From contig CAIRTT010000351.1 in NCBI GenBank assembly GCA_903881535.1, positions 1 through 33,923 of the forward strand: 33,923 nucleotides of DNA. Reading direction: 5' to 3'. Position 1 is the first letter of the stretch. Each line of letters opens with the position of its first letter. Both the position numbers and the translations under genes were made by a program. The notes under the pieces were generated by a model. That model searched no databases. It was not told the origin of the DNA and saw only the letters and a program-made list of their open reading frames with translations. Positions 8,959 through 17,211 of the stretch are shown in pieces. Origin of the DNA: an uncultured Armatimonadota bacterium (GTDB lineage Bacteria; Armatimonadota; Armatimonadia; Armatimonadales; Armatimonadaceae).

Positions 8959-9364
8959 AGTAACTCCTCCAGAATTGAGCCCTACTCATATGAGATGGCT
9001 CTAATACGTAAGTTTACCGTAATACACGTGCAATAAATTTCCAGGGTTTCCGATGAATATTCAGGGTGCGAATTGACACCGGTATTTACTGGTCGATAGC
9101 ACGTTATGTGAACGAGCAGACCAGACTTACTGACGATAACTGGCACTTCAGACAATCCTTTGGATGCATGTTTGAATATATTGCCAAGGGTGAAATGTCG
9201 TTGCATATGACCTTTCCCGATATGGGCAATTCGCACGGGGAAGGGTTTTGAAAATTTAACAAAGGCTGCTCATTGACATTCAAAATCGCCTGCTTGAATC
9301 TCATCCACCTCCACTTCATAGAAACAATTAAAGGCTTCAGGAAGACATGGTTTGGGGAATCAGC

Positions 9365-10291
9365 CTACTTGCCATCAAAGTGGGCAGCGTGGGCATCTTT
9401 AAGCTGCTTGGGCCGGATACGCGTGTAAATCTGTGTGCTTGACAAGTCTTTATGACCAAGAAGCTCCTGGACGACCCGTATATCGGCTCCATTTTCCAGA
9501 AGGTGACTCGCAAATGAGTGACGCATCATGTGTGGCGTTGGCTTAACGCCGACCTGCCCGGATTTCCCCAGCTTGTCAAACAATCTCCGGATGGCTCTGT
9601 CCGACAGCCGTCCACCAAAGCGATTTAGGAAAAGTGCATCTGTGGTGGCACTTCCAGCCGCTGCCAGCAACGATTCACGGCCATCCTTGATATACATTTC
9701 CAAAGCCCTAAGAGCATGACTGCCGAGGAGTGCGTAGCGCTCCTGACCACCCTTAGCGTGCCGGATCCGTAGGGCGCCTTCATCGGTGCCGGTACGAAAA
9801 ACATCGTCCAAATCAAGACCAATGAGCTCTCCTGCACGGATACCGCTGGCATAAAGACACTCCACAATGGCTTTGTCACGAAGTCCGGCGGCGGAATCAT
9901 CACACTTAATATCGAGGAGCGCCCCAATATCTGATGCATCCAAAGCCTTCGGCAACGACTTTCCACGCTTTGGGATATCAACATCGGTGAATGGGTTGCT
10001 CTCAGTCAGCCCGGACTGAATAGCCCAGGTGAAGAATGTCCGCAAGGTTGCGACCCGGCGGGCAATGGATGTCTTCGCCAGGCCATCGACCTTCGTCATG
10101 TGACCAATCCACGAGCGGGCCGTTGCTGCATCCACTTTTAGCACGGATGACTGCTGCGAATGCATTAGATAGCTTACAAATGCTCTGATATCGGCCCGAT
10201 ATGCCCGAACAGTGTGCGGAGAAAGCTGTCGAAGGTCCGCAAGGTGGATACCGAACGCATCCAATGTCGGGTCAATCGCAAGCGCCATCAA
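9365..10291 (-). CDS. xerC: Tyrosine recombinase, XerC/XerD type
   Basis: 308 aa; ASGIRAGELIGL, HMMRHSFASHLLENGADIRVVQELLGHKDLSSTQIYT. C versus D assignment is uncertain. Confidence 0.9.
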   Translation of the reverse strand: MMALAIDPTLDAFGIHLADLRQLSPHTVRAYRADIRAFVSYLMHSQQSSVLKVDAATARSWIGHMTKVDGLAKTSIARRVATLRTFFTWAIQSGLTESNPFTDVDIPKRGKSLPKALDASDIGALLDIKCDDSAAGLRDKAIVECLYASGIRAGELIGLDLDDVFRTGTDEGALRIRHAKGGQERYALLGSHALRALEMYIKDGRESLLAAAGSATTDALFLNRFGGRLSDRAIRRLFDKLGKSGQVGVKPTPHMMRHSFASHLLENGADIRVVQELLGHKDLSSTQIYTRIRPKQLKDAHAAHFDGK

Positions 10292-10851
10292 GCCAGTATC
10301 TTACTCTGTTCCGCTCCCATAAGGTCAAGGCACGCGGGGAGGTAGTTCCGCCACAGCTGATTTTTCGAGCTCGCCACATATTGTGTAATCCCGATGTACG
10401 GTGTGTAGCGAGGGCGCTTTGGCGCCCGGATCAGACGCATCCCGGACTTTTCCAGAAACTTGTCGGCCTTGCGCGTATTGCACCGCTTGCAACACGTCAC
10501 CAAGTTCTCCCAGGACATGTCCCCACCGTGGCGGCGTGGACGGACGTGGTCGATTGTCATGTCCTTGCCATGCACACCGCAGTACTGGCACGTGTAGTTG
10601 TCGCGTGCGAAGACACTGCGACGGCTGACTTTGAGCTCAGGCATAGGGCGGCGAATCTGCGAGCGCAGCTTTACGACGGATGGAGGTCCTTCGGCCTGGG
10701 ATGGTGCATAAAGGGCATCAGGCAACTCTTCATCTGCTGCCGTATGCAAGATATCCGCCTTGCCCTTGTAAACCAGAATGACAGCCCTGCGCATGTTACA
10801 CACATTCAGTGGTTCATAGTCACAGTTAAGTACAAGAACTTCGCGTCCCAT
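10288..10851 (-). CDS. HNH endonuclease family protein
   Basis: 187 aa; MGREVLVLNCDYEPLNVCNMRRAVILVYKGKAD..., CQYCGVHGKDMTIDHVRPRRHGGDMSWENLVTCCKRCNTRKADK. 4-bp overlap with xer. Confidence 0.93.
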   Translation of the reverse strand: MGREVLVLNCDYEPLNVCNMRRAVILVYKGKADILHTAADEELPDALYAPSQAEGPPSVVKLRSQIRRPMPELKVSRRSVFARDNYTCQYCGVHGKDMTIDHVRPRRHGGDMSWENLVTCCKRCNTRKADKFLEKSGMRLIRAPKRPRYTPYIGITQYVASSKNQLWRNYLPACLDLMGAEQSKILA

Positions 10852-10888
10852 TTATCCCACGACCTCAGCAAGCGAAATAGGAGTTAAA

Positions 10889-10920
10889 GACAAAACCCCC
10901 GGCGCAACGCGCACAGGGGC
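10889..10920 (-). terminator. Intrinsic terminator downstream of alr
   Basis: Minus strand CCCCTGTGCGC-GTT-GCGCCGGGG followed by GTTTTGTC. Confidence 0.65.
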
Positions 10921-11046
10921 AGAATCAGCCAGACACAAGACTAACTGCAAGACATCGGTTCTTCGACACGGATGTCTCTCAAGATATAGCACAGCAGGTC
11001 TGTGAGGATACAAGATATGGTCTTATATCACATCCGGATGCGAACG

Positions 11047-12177
11047 TCACTCAAGCCCCGAATAGCGCCTTGGAACCCGGGGTGAGAGCCCTGTTGTCGG
11101 CCATTGCACGGGAACATCCGCCCACGCGGCCAGCATCGCCACCGTAATCGTGGTATTCCCTTCACTCCCAATCAGCGTCACCCAGTCACCTTCGGTGGCC
11201 TCCGCTATATCGGTAACATCCACCTGAAGCTGGTCCATCGAGACGACGCCGCAAATCTTCGCCTGCTGTCCACGTATCAGAATGTATGTTTCCAGCGCTA
11301 TGTGTCGGGGATAGCCATCCGCATAGCCGACGCCAACCGTTGCAATCCGGGTTTCCCTATCTGTCACAAATGTTGCACCGTAGCCGACAGCATGCCCGGC
11401 TGGGAGGTGTTTGATGAGATGAATACGTGCGCGCCAGCTGAGAACGGGTGTTGTGGGACAAGCTACAGTTGAAATTGGGGCGATGCCATACAAGAGTGCG
11501 CCTGGGCGATGGAGGATGGGGTTGGTAAGGGGGGAGATAATTGCATCCCAGAGTATCCCCGCCGAGTTGTTTACAGAAATGACCGTACTGTCATCGACCA
11601 AGTGGCACCGCATCAGCGCATGGATGTCATCCAACAGCGTGGAGTATTGCCGCTGCATCGATGTGTTATCAGCCGCATCCGCCGATGCCAAATGTGTCGA
11701 GACGCCGCCAAAGCAAACCGTCAGGTCTAGGTTTTGACATGCTTCGATCGCATCGGCGCAGAGTAAGCCCTCACGTCCCATACCCGTATCGAGCATTAGA
11801 AAGCAGTCGTGTGGGCTACCGCCAGCATCGAGAAACGCCTTGAGAAATCCTACACTTGAAATGTGGGGTGTTAGGCGTTGGTTTACGCACAGGCGGGCAG
11901 AGAGAGGTTCGGCGGGTGAGAGGACATGAATCGGGCTGTGCAGCCCACAGGCGCGAAGAAGCTGTCCTTCTGCCGGGGTCGCAACGGCGATGGCGGCGAC
12001 TCCGCCAGCGACAGCCGCGCGTGCGCAGGGGACCAGGCCATGGCCGTAGGCATCCGCCTTAACGACGGCACAAATAGCACCGAAACGCTTTGTGAGCTGC
12101 CTGGCATTCTTGCGGAGTGCCACCAAATCAACAGCGGCGAATGTACGTTGGACATCCGCCGCTGATGCGGCATTCAC
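11047..12177 (-). CDS. alr: Alanine racemase
   Basis: 376 aa; AVDLVALRKNARQLTKRFGAICAVVKADAYGHGLVPCA (PLP lysine motif), GYGATF, GVGYADGYPR, CGVVSMDQLQVDVT. Confidence 0.97.
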   Translation of the reverse strand: MNAASAADVQRTFAAVDLVALRKNARQLTKRFGAICAVVKADAYGHGLVPCARAAVAGGVAAIAVATPAEGQLLRACGLHSPIHVLSPAEPLSARLCVNQRLTPHISSVGFLKAFLDAGGSPHDCFLMLDTGMGREGLLCADAIEACQNLDLTVCFGGVSTHLASADAADNTSMQRQYSTLLDDIHALMRCHLVDDSTVISVNNSAGILWDAIISPLTNPILHRPGALLYGIAPISTVACPTTPVLSWRARIHLIKHLPAGHAVGYGATFVTDRETRIATVGVGYADGYPRHIALETYILIRGQQAKICGVVSMDQLQVDVTDIAEATEGDWVTLIGSEGNTTITVAMLAAWADVPVQWPTTGLSPRVPRRYSGLE

Positions 12178-12182
12178 ATCTG

Positions 12183-12650
12183 TCAGCTGACTGTGACGAC
12201 GGTGTAGTGTGTCGTGAACCCGTTCACGGTGACCGCGACAGAATCCCCAGCACGGTGACCATTTAGTTGTTTGCCCAGAGGAGAAGCCACACTGATTTGC
12301 TGATTGTCAGGGTCTGCCTCATAGTCACCAACGAGGGTGTACGACTCTTCCGTTTCATCATCCGTGTCACGAAGAGTTACGGTCGCACCCAGCCCGATTG
12401 TCCCTGGAGCATGATGATCATCCTCCACAACAATGGATCTCTCGAGCATCGCTTGCAAGTCTGCAATGCGGCCTTGGATAAAGCCCTGTTGCCGTTTGGA
12501 GTCTTGATAGTCGAAATTCTCAGACAAGTCACCGAGGTCGCGTGCCTGCCGGATACGCTCTGAGAGTGCCGGCATCTCGACGGCCTTCAACTGTTCCAGC
12601 TCAAGTACTATTTTTTGTTTGCCACTCGGCGTTAACACGAAATCTGCCAT
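12183..12650 (-). CDS. greA: Transcription elongation factor GreA
   Basis: From ATG at 12650: MADFVLTPSGKQKIVLELEQLKAVEMPALSERIRQARDLGDLSENFDYQDSKRQQGFIQGRI... The longer ORF start (12725) lies upstream of the predicted TSS. Confidence 0.95.
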   Translation of the reverse strand: MADFVLTPSGKQKIVLELEQLKAVEMPALSERIRQARDLGDLSENFDYQDSKRQQGFIQGRIADLQAMLERSIVVEDDHHAPGTIGLGATVTLRDTDDETEESYTLVGDYEADPDNQQISVASPLGKQLNGHRAGDSVAVTVNGFTTHYTVVTVS

Positions 12651-12716
12651 GATTGCTCCACCAAACGTGTGTGCTACTGCGTATACCAGTGCGTTATTTG
12701 GAACGCATGGTGCGCG

Positions 12717-12745
12717 AGTATACACGCGTACATTTCACTTGGCAA
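12717..12745 (-). promoter_or_regulatory. Putative sigma70-type promoter of greA
   Basis: Minus strand TTGCCA-(17)-TATACT. Confidence 0.65.
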
Positions 12746-12775
12746 CACAATACCCTTAACTGGACCAGATTATCC

Positions 12776-12804
12776 TTGACTGTTTGTGCTGGTGATGGTA
12801 TTTT
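12776..12804 (+). promoter_or_regulatory. Putative sigma70-type promoter of rpoBC
   Basis: TTGACT-(17)-TATTTT. Confidence 0.6.
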
Positions 12805-12816
12805 GAGGATTCGTGC

Positions 12817-12863
12817 CACACTGTGTCATTACAGGTATTCCTGTGACTTTTGACAGTAGTGTG
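12817..12863 (+). promoter_or_regulatory. Nested stem-loop in the rpoB 5' leader
   Basis: CACACT-g-TGTCA-tt-ACAGG-tatt-CCTGT-gacttt-TGACA-gt-AGTGTG: three nested stems, 16 bp in total. Confidence 0.5.
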
Positions 12864-12994
12864 ACGCGGGAAACATTTGCAGTCGTCGGTGTGGGGATTG
12901 GTTTGCGATAACCTAGCACAACTTGGTGTCGCACGTCAATCAACTGCATCGTCAGATGATAGATGTGCCCGACCTGGGAGGGGTTCAAACTGGT

Positions 12995-15900
12995 ATGGAG
13001 ATTCAGCATTCGGCAAAGCGCGCGCAGCATGCGGCCGGCATTCCCAACCTCATTCAACTTCAATTGGATTCGTTTCGTTGGTTTCTTGAGGAGGGATTGC
13101 ACGAACTGTTCCTATCGTTCTCTCCGATTCATGACCACACGGGCACCATCACCATTGAGTTGATTGACTTCACCCTTGGGGAGCCCAAATACACGCTCGA
13201 GCAGTGTCGCAGCCGTGATGTCACATTTGAGTCTCCGATCAAGGTGCGTGTTCGTTTAACCACGGCGCACGGTGAAGTTAAGGAATCCGAGGTTTACCTT
13301 GGCGACCTTCCACTGATGACGGAAAAGGGTACGTTTATTATCAACGGTGCTGAGCGCGTCGTTGTGTCTCAGCTTTCCCGGTCTCCTGGCATCTATTTCC
13401 GTGATGAACTTGACCTCACCCTGAACTGGCAGTTCTCGGCAACCCTGATCCCTTCTGAGGGTCCATGGGTTGAGATCGAGACAGATACATCCGAGGCAGT
13501 GATGGTCCGGATTGGTCAGAACAAGAAGTTTGCCATCACGACTCTCCTTCGTGCCTTAAACGATCCTAGTCTTCAAAACGACTTGGTGCGTGACCGCCTG
13601 TTGAACCAGGATGAGCTGAGCGGTGTCTTCAATGTTGACTACCGTGAGGCGGTTGGTAAGACGCTTGCCGAGCACGTTGTCGACAACGTAACCGGTGAAG
13701 TTATCTTTGAGGCTGGCTATTCTGTTGTCGCCGCTGACCGTGCAAAGTTCGTTGAACTCGCCGGTGGTGAAGAGTATCTGCGTAATCATCGCCTTAAAGT
13801 GATGTTCAAGGATCCGCAGTACGAAACCGACACACAGATTCTGGAGCGCTTCGGAACGCGTACTGAATTCCAGGCACCGCGCGGTGGCACGGATGAAGAA
13901 CGCGAGCTCTTCGTTACTTCCATTGTGGATACCTATGCCCTGCAGGACTTTGTGTCATCGGCAGGAAAAGTTGTTGCCAGTCCTTATCAGCGGGTTGACA
14001 AAACGGTTGCCAAGACCATTTTGGAGACACTTGAAGCTGAGAATTCAGATGGCATCGTCACGCTGTTGACAGTGCCTAAGTATCTGAACGCGACGCTTGA
14101 TATCGAAGAAGCGAATGTTGTAGATTCCAAGTCCGCGATGTTTGACATTCACCGTAAGCTGCGTCCAGGCGATCCGCCATCCGATGAATCTGTGAGAACC
14201 ATGCTCCGCGGCATGTTCTTCGATGTTCGCCGGTACGACATGGCCAAAGTTGGTCGTCACAAGCTAAACAAGAAGCTCTCGACGCTGCAGATTCCTCACA
14301 AGGTTCGCTGGATTACCCGTACGGATATCTGTGCGATTATTGACTACCTCATCGGGATGCAGGCTGCTGCACGCGCTGATGGTCAGGATGAATCACGTTC
14401 ACGCTATACCCCGGATGACATCGACCACCTTGAGAACAAGCGTGTACGTTCCGTTGGGGAACTGCTTTACTCACAGCTCCGAATGGGCTTCCTCCGTATG
14501 GAGAAGGTTGCCAAGGAGCGTATGACATCGATGGACTCCGATGACATGCTTCCGCCACTTGTCCTTTCGGTCAAGCCGGTGTCCGCTGCCATCAAGAGCT
14601 TCTTCGGGTCATCCCAGCTCTCCCAGTTCATGGACCAGACTAACCCGCTTGCTGAAATTACATCCAAGCGACGTTTGTCCTCCCTCGGACCGGGTGGTCT
14701 TTCCCGCCAGTCGGCCAAACTTGAAGTGCGTGACGTTCACCACTCCCACTACGGCCGGATCTGTCCTATCGAAACGCCTGAAGGACCTAACATTGGTCTG
14801 ATTGGTTCCATGGCAGTGCAGGCACGTGTTGACCAGTTTGGCTTCCTCGAGACGCCTTACCGTAAGGTTATCAATGGCCTTGTCACCCGTGACCTCGAGT
14901 GGCTGCCTGCTGACAATGAGCACCACTACAAGATTGGCCGCGCTCCGCTTGAGGAGGACATTAACGAGGATGGAACATTCAAGTCCAAAACCGTTCAGGT
15001 CCGCTTCAATAGTGACTACCCAGTTGTTTCGACTGGTGAAGTGCAGTTCGTGGATGTCTCTCCTCAGCAGCTGGTTTCTGTCGCGACTGCGATGATTCCA
15101 TTCTTGGAAAACGACGACGCAAACCGTGCACTTATGGGCGCGAACATGCAACGTCAGGCAGTGCCAACGGTTCGCCCGGCGGCGCCTCTTGTCAAGACTG
15201 GCATGGAGCGCAAGGCTGCAGTTGATTCTGGGGCTGTGATTCTTGCAAAGCGTAACGGAACTGTGCATCGTGTTACGAGCAAGGAAGTTGTCCTCAAGAC
15301 GCCACGCGGCGAGTTTGACCGCTACGTCCTGCTGAACATGGTCCGCTCTAACCAAGGTACCTGTATTTCACAGCGTCCAAAGGTTGATCTTGGTCAGGTA
15401 CTCCGTACGGGTGATCTGATTGCGGATGGGCCATGCTGTGACAATGGTGAGCTTAGCCTTGGACAGAATGTCCTCGTTGCGTTTATGCCATGGAATGGCT
15501 ACAACTACGAGGATGCTATTCTCCTTAGCCAGCGACTCGTAAAGGATGATGTTTTCACATCCATCCACATCGAGAAGTATGAACTCGAAGCCCGTGACAC
15601 CAAGCTCGGACCTGAGGAAATGACGCGGGACATCCCTAATGTCGGTGAAGATGCCCTCAAGGACCTCGATGAAGATGGAATCATCCGCATCGGTGCTGAA
15701 GTCCGCTCAGATGACATTCTGATCGGTAAAGTCGCGCCTAAGGGTCAGGGAGAGCTGACGGCGGAAGAGCGCCTGATTATCGCAATCTTTGGTAAGAAGG
15801 CTGAAGATACTCGTGATGTATCTCTCCGTGTTCCACACGGTGAGAAGGGCAAGATTGTCGACATCAAGGTATTCAGCCGTCATAAGTACCGGTGCCGCGT

Positions 15901-17113
15901 TTGTGATGCCGAATTCAACTTCTCCAAGAAGCCTGAGAACGAGGATTGTCCAAAGTGTGAAGCGCGTACAGGTCTGCAAAAGCTAGCCGGTGATGATGGT
16001 CTTCAACCAGGTGTCAATAAGCTCGTCCGTATCTACATCGCCCAAAAGCGTAAGATTATGGAAGGCGACAAGATGGCTGGACGTCACGGAAACAAGGGTG
16101 TTGTTTCCAAGATTCTGCCTGAAGCCGATATGCCATTCCTCGCGGATGGAACACCGGTTGACATCGTGCTGAACCCACTGGGTGTGCCTTCACGTATGAA
16201 CATTGGTCAGATCATGGAAACCCACCTTGGTCTAGTGGCAAAGGAATTTGGAATCCAGTTCAAGGAGCCAATCTTTGAAGGTTCAACGGAAGCCGAAATT
16301 CTGAGTGAAATGGGGCGCTATGGCCGCCGCCGCCGCCGGGAAATGCTGAATACCTACCTCCGGAGCGATCTGGAAGTGGATGTCGAGCTTTCCGACGACG
16401 ATGTCGATGTCGAAGACCTCCTTGCGACGGTTCGTGCTGCATTCGTTGAGCTGGATGCCGATGAACTCGATCGTATCTCTGAGATTCTTGCCGGTCCTCC
16501 GGTGGGCGACACGATTCCACGTAACTACGGATATGACCGTCTCTTGGAATCCCTCCGGGATCGTGTCTGGGCACGCGTAGGGTTCTATGACAAGACCTGC
16601 AAGTCCCAGCTGCGTGATGGCCGTACCGGTGATGATTTCAAGATGCCGATTACCGTTGGTCGTATCTATATGCTGAAGCTTGCCCACCTTGTGGATGACA
16701 AGATTCACGCACGTAGCACTGGTCCTTATTCGCTGGTTACCCAGCAACCACTTGGTGGTAAGGCACAGTTCGGTGGACAGCGCTTTGGTGAGATGGAAGT
16801 TTGGGCGCTTGAGGCCTACGGCGCCGCGTATACCTTGCAGGAGATTCTGACCATCAAGTCTGACGACGTCATCGGACGTGTGAAGACCTACGAGTCGATT
16901 GTCAAGGGAGATGCGATGCTTGAGCCTGGAGTACCTGAATCCTTCAAGATTCTCGTTAATGAGCTTCAGTCGCTTGGTTTGAAGGTGACCGTCGAAGATG
17001 CGAAGGGTGATGAGATCGATCTTCGTGACAAGGATGAGGACTACCTCGAGGATGAAGCGCAGCGTCGAAGGTCGCAGCTTCGCCAGCGCGAGGAGTATGA
17101 CGCACTGCCTTAG
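12995..17113 (+). CDS. rpoB: DNA-directed RNA polymerase subunit beta
   Basis: MEIQHSAKRAQHAAGIPNLIQLQLDSFRWFLEEGL..., GTFIINGAERVVVSQLSRSPG, GDKMAGRHGNKGVVSKI, KAQFGGQRFGEMEVWALEAYGAA. SD GGGAGGGG before ATG 12995; the ORF extends upstream to 12923. Confidence 0.99.
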   Translation: MEIQHSAKRAQHAAGIPNLIQLQLDSFRWFLEEGLHELFLSFSPIHDHTGTITIELIDFTLGEPKYTLEQCRSRDVTFESPIKVRVRLTTAHGEVKESEVYLGDLPLMTEKGTFIINGAERVVVSQLSRSPGIYFRDELDLTLNWQFSATLIPSEGPWVEIETDTSEAVMVRIGQNKKFAITTLLRALNDPSLQNDLVRDRLLNQDELSGVFNVDYREAVGKTLAEHVVDNVTGEVIFEAGYSVVAADRAKFVELAGGEEYLRNHRLKVMFKDPQYETDTQILERFGTRTEFQAPRGGTDEERELFVTSIVDTYALQDFVSSAGKVVASPYQRVDKTVAKTILETLEAENSDGIVTLLTVPKYLNATLDIEEANVVDSKSAMFDIHRKLRPGDPPSDESVRTMLRGMFFDVRRYDMAKVGRHKLNKKLSTLQIPHKVRWITRTDICAIIDYLIGMQAAARADGQDESRSRYTPDDIDHLENKRVRSVGELLYSQLRMGFLRMEKVAKERMTSMDSDDMLPPLVLSVKPVSAAIKSFFGSSQLSQFMDQTNPLAEITSKRRLSSLGPGGLSRQSAKLEVRDVHHSHYGRICPIETPEGPNIGLIGSMAVQARVDQFGFLETPYRKVINGLVTRDLEWLPADNEHHYKIGRAPLEEDINEDGTFKSKTVQVRFNSDYPVVSTGEVQFVDVSPQQLVSVATAMIPFLENDDANRALMGANMQRQAVPTVRPAAPLVKTGMERKAAVDSGAVILAKRNGTVHRVTSKEVVLKTPRGEFDRYVLLNMVRSNQGTCISQRPKVDLGQVLRTGDLIADGPCCDNGELSLGQNVLVAFMPWNGYNYEDAILLSQRLVKDDVFTSIHIEKYELEARDTKLGPEEMTRDIPNVGEDALKDLDEDGIIRIGAEVRSDDILIGKVAPKGQGELTAEERLIIAIFGKKAEDTRDVSLRVPHGEKGKIVDIKVFSRHKYRCRVCDAEFNFSKKPENEDCPKCEARTGLQKLAGDDGLQPGVNKLVRIYIAQKRKIMEGDKMAGRHGNKGVVSKILPEADMPFLADGTPVDIVLNPLGVPSRMNIGQIMETHLGLVAKEFGIQFKEPIFEGSTEAEILSEMGRYGRRRRREMLNTYLRSDLEVDVELSDDDVDVEDLLATVRAAFVELDADELDRISEILAGPPVGDTIPRNYGYDRLLESLRDRVWARVGFYDKTCKSQLRDGRTGDDFKMPITVGRIYMLKLAHLVDDKIHARSTGPYSLVTQQPLGGKAQFGGQRFGEMEVWALEAYGAAYTLQEILTIKSDDVIGRVKTYESIVKGDAMLEPGVPESFKILVNELQSLGLKVTVEDAKGDEIDLRDKDEDYLEDEAQRRRSQLRQREEYDALP

Positions 17114-17144
17114 GTAGGCTGTGCCCGGTCATCGATGTAAATAT

Positions 17145-17166
17145 GGCCGTCACTTCGGTGGCGGCC
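17145..17166 (+). promoter_or_regulatory. UUCG-tetraloop hairpin in the rpoB-rpoC intergenic region
   Basis: GGCCGTCAC-TTCG-GTGGCGGCC: 9-bp stem (one G-U) capped by C(UUCG)G; no downstream U tract. Confidence 0.75.
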
Positions 17167-17211
17167 GCAGGTTCGAACCTTCGGACCGATGGTTCGCGAT
17201 AAGGATTCGTA

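Noticed and set aside
9066-9319. Short ORFs (61-71 aa) in the 9.0-9.3 kb gap
   Set aside because: Opposing overlapping ORFs with no SD, no domain and no coherent coding signal.
14609-15355. 248-aa minus-strand ORF opposite rpoB
   Set aside because: Antisense shadow of conserved rpoB; no recognisable motif.
17169-17195. tRNA T-arm-like GGTTCGAACC between rpoB and rpoC
   Set aside because: No acceptor stem, D-arm or anticodon arm can be assembled around it; better read as spacer secondary structure.
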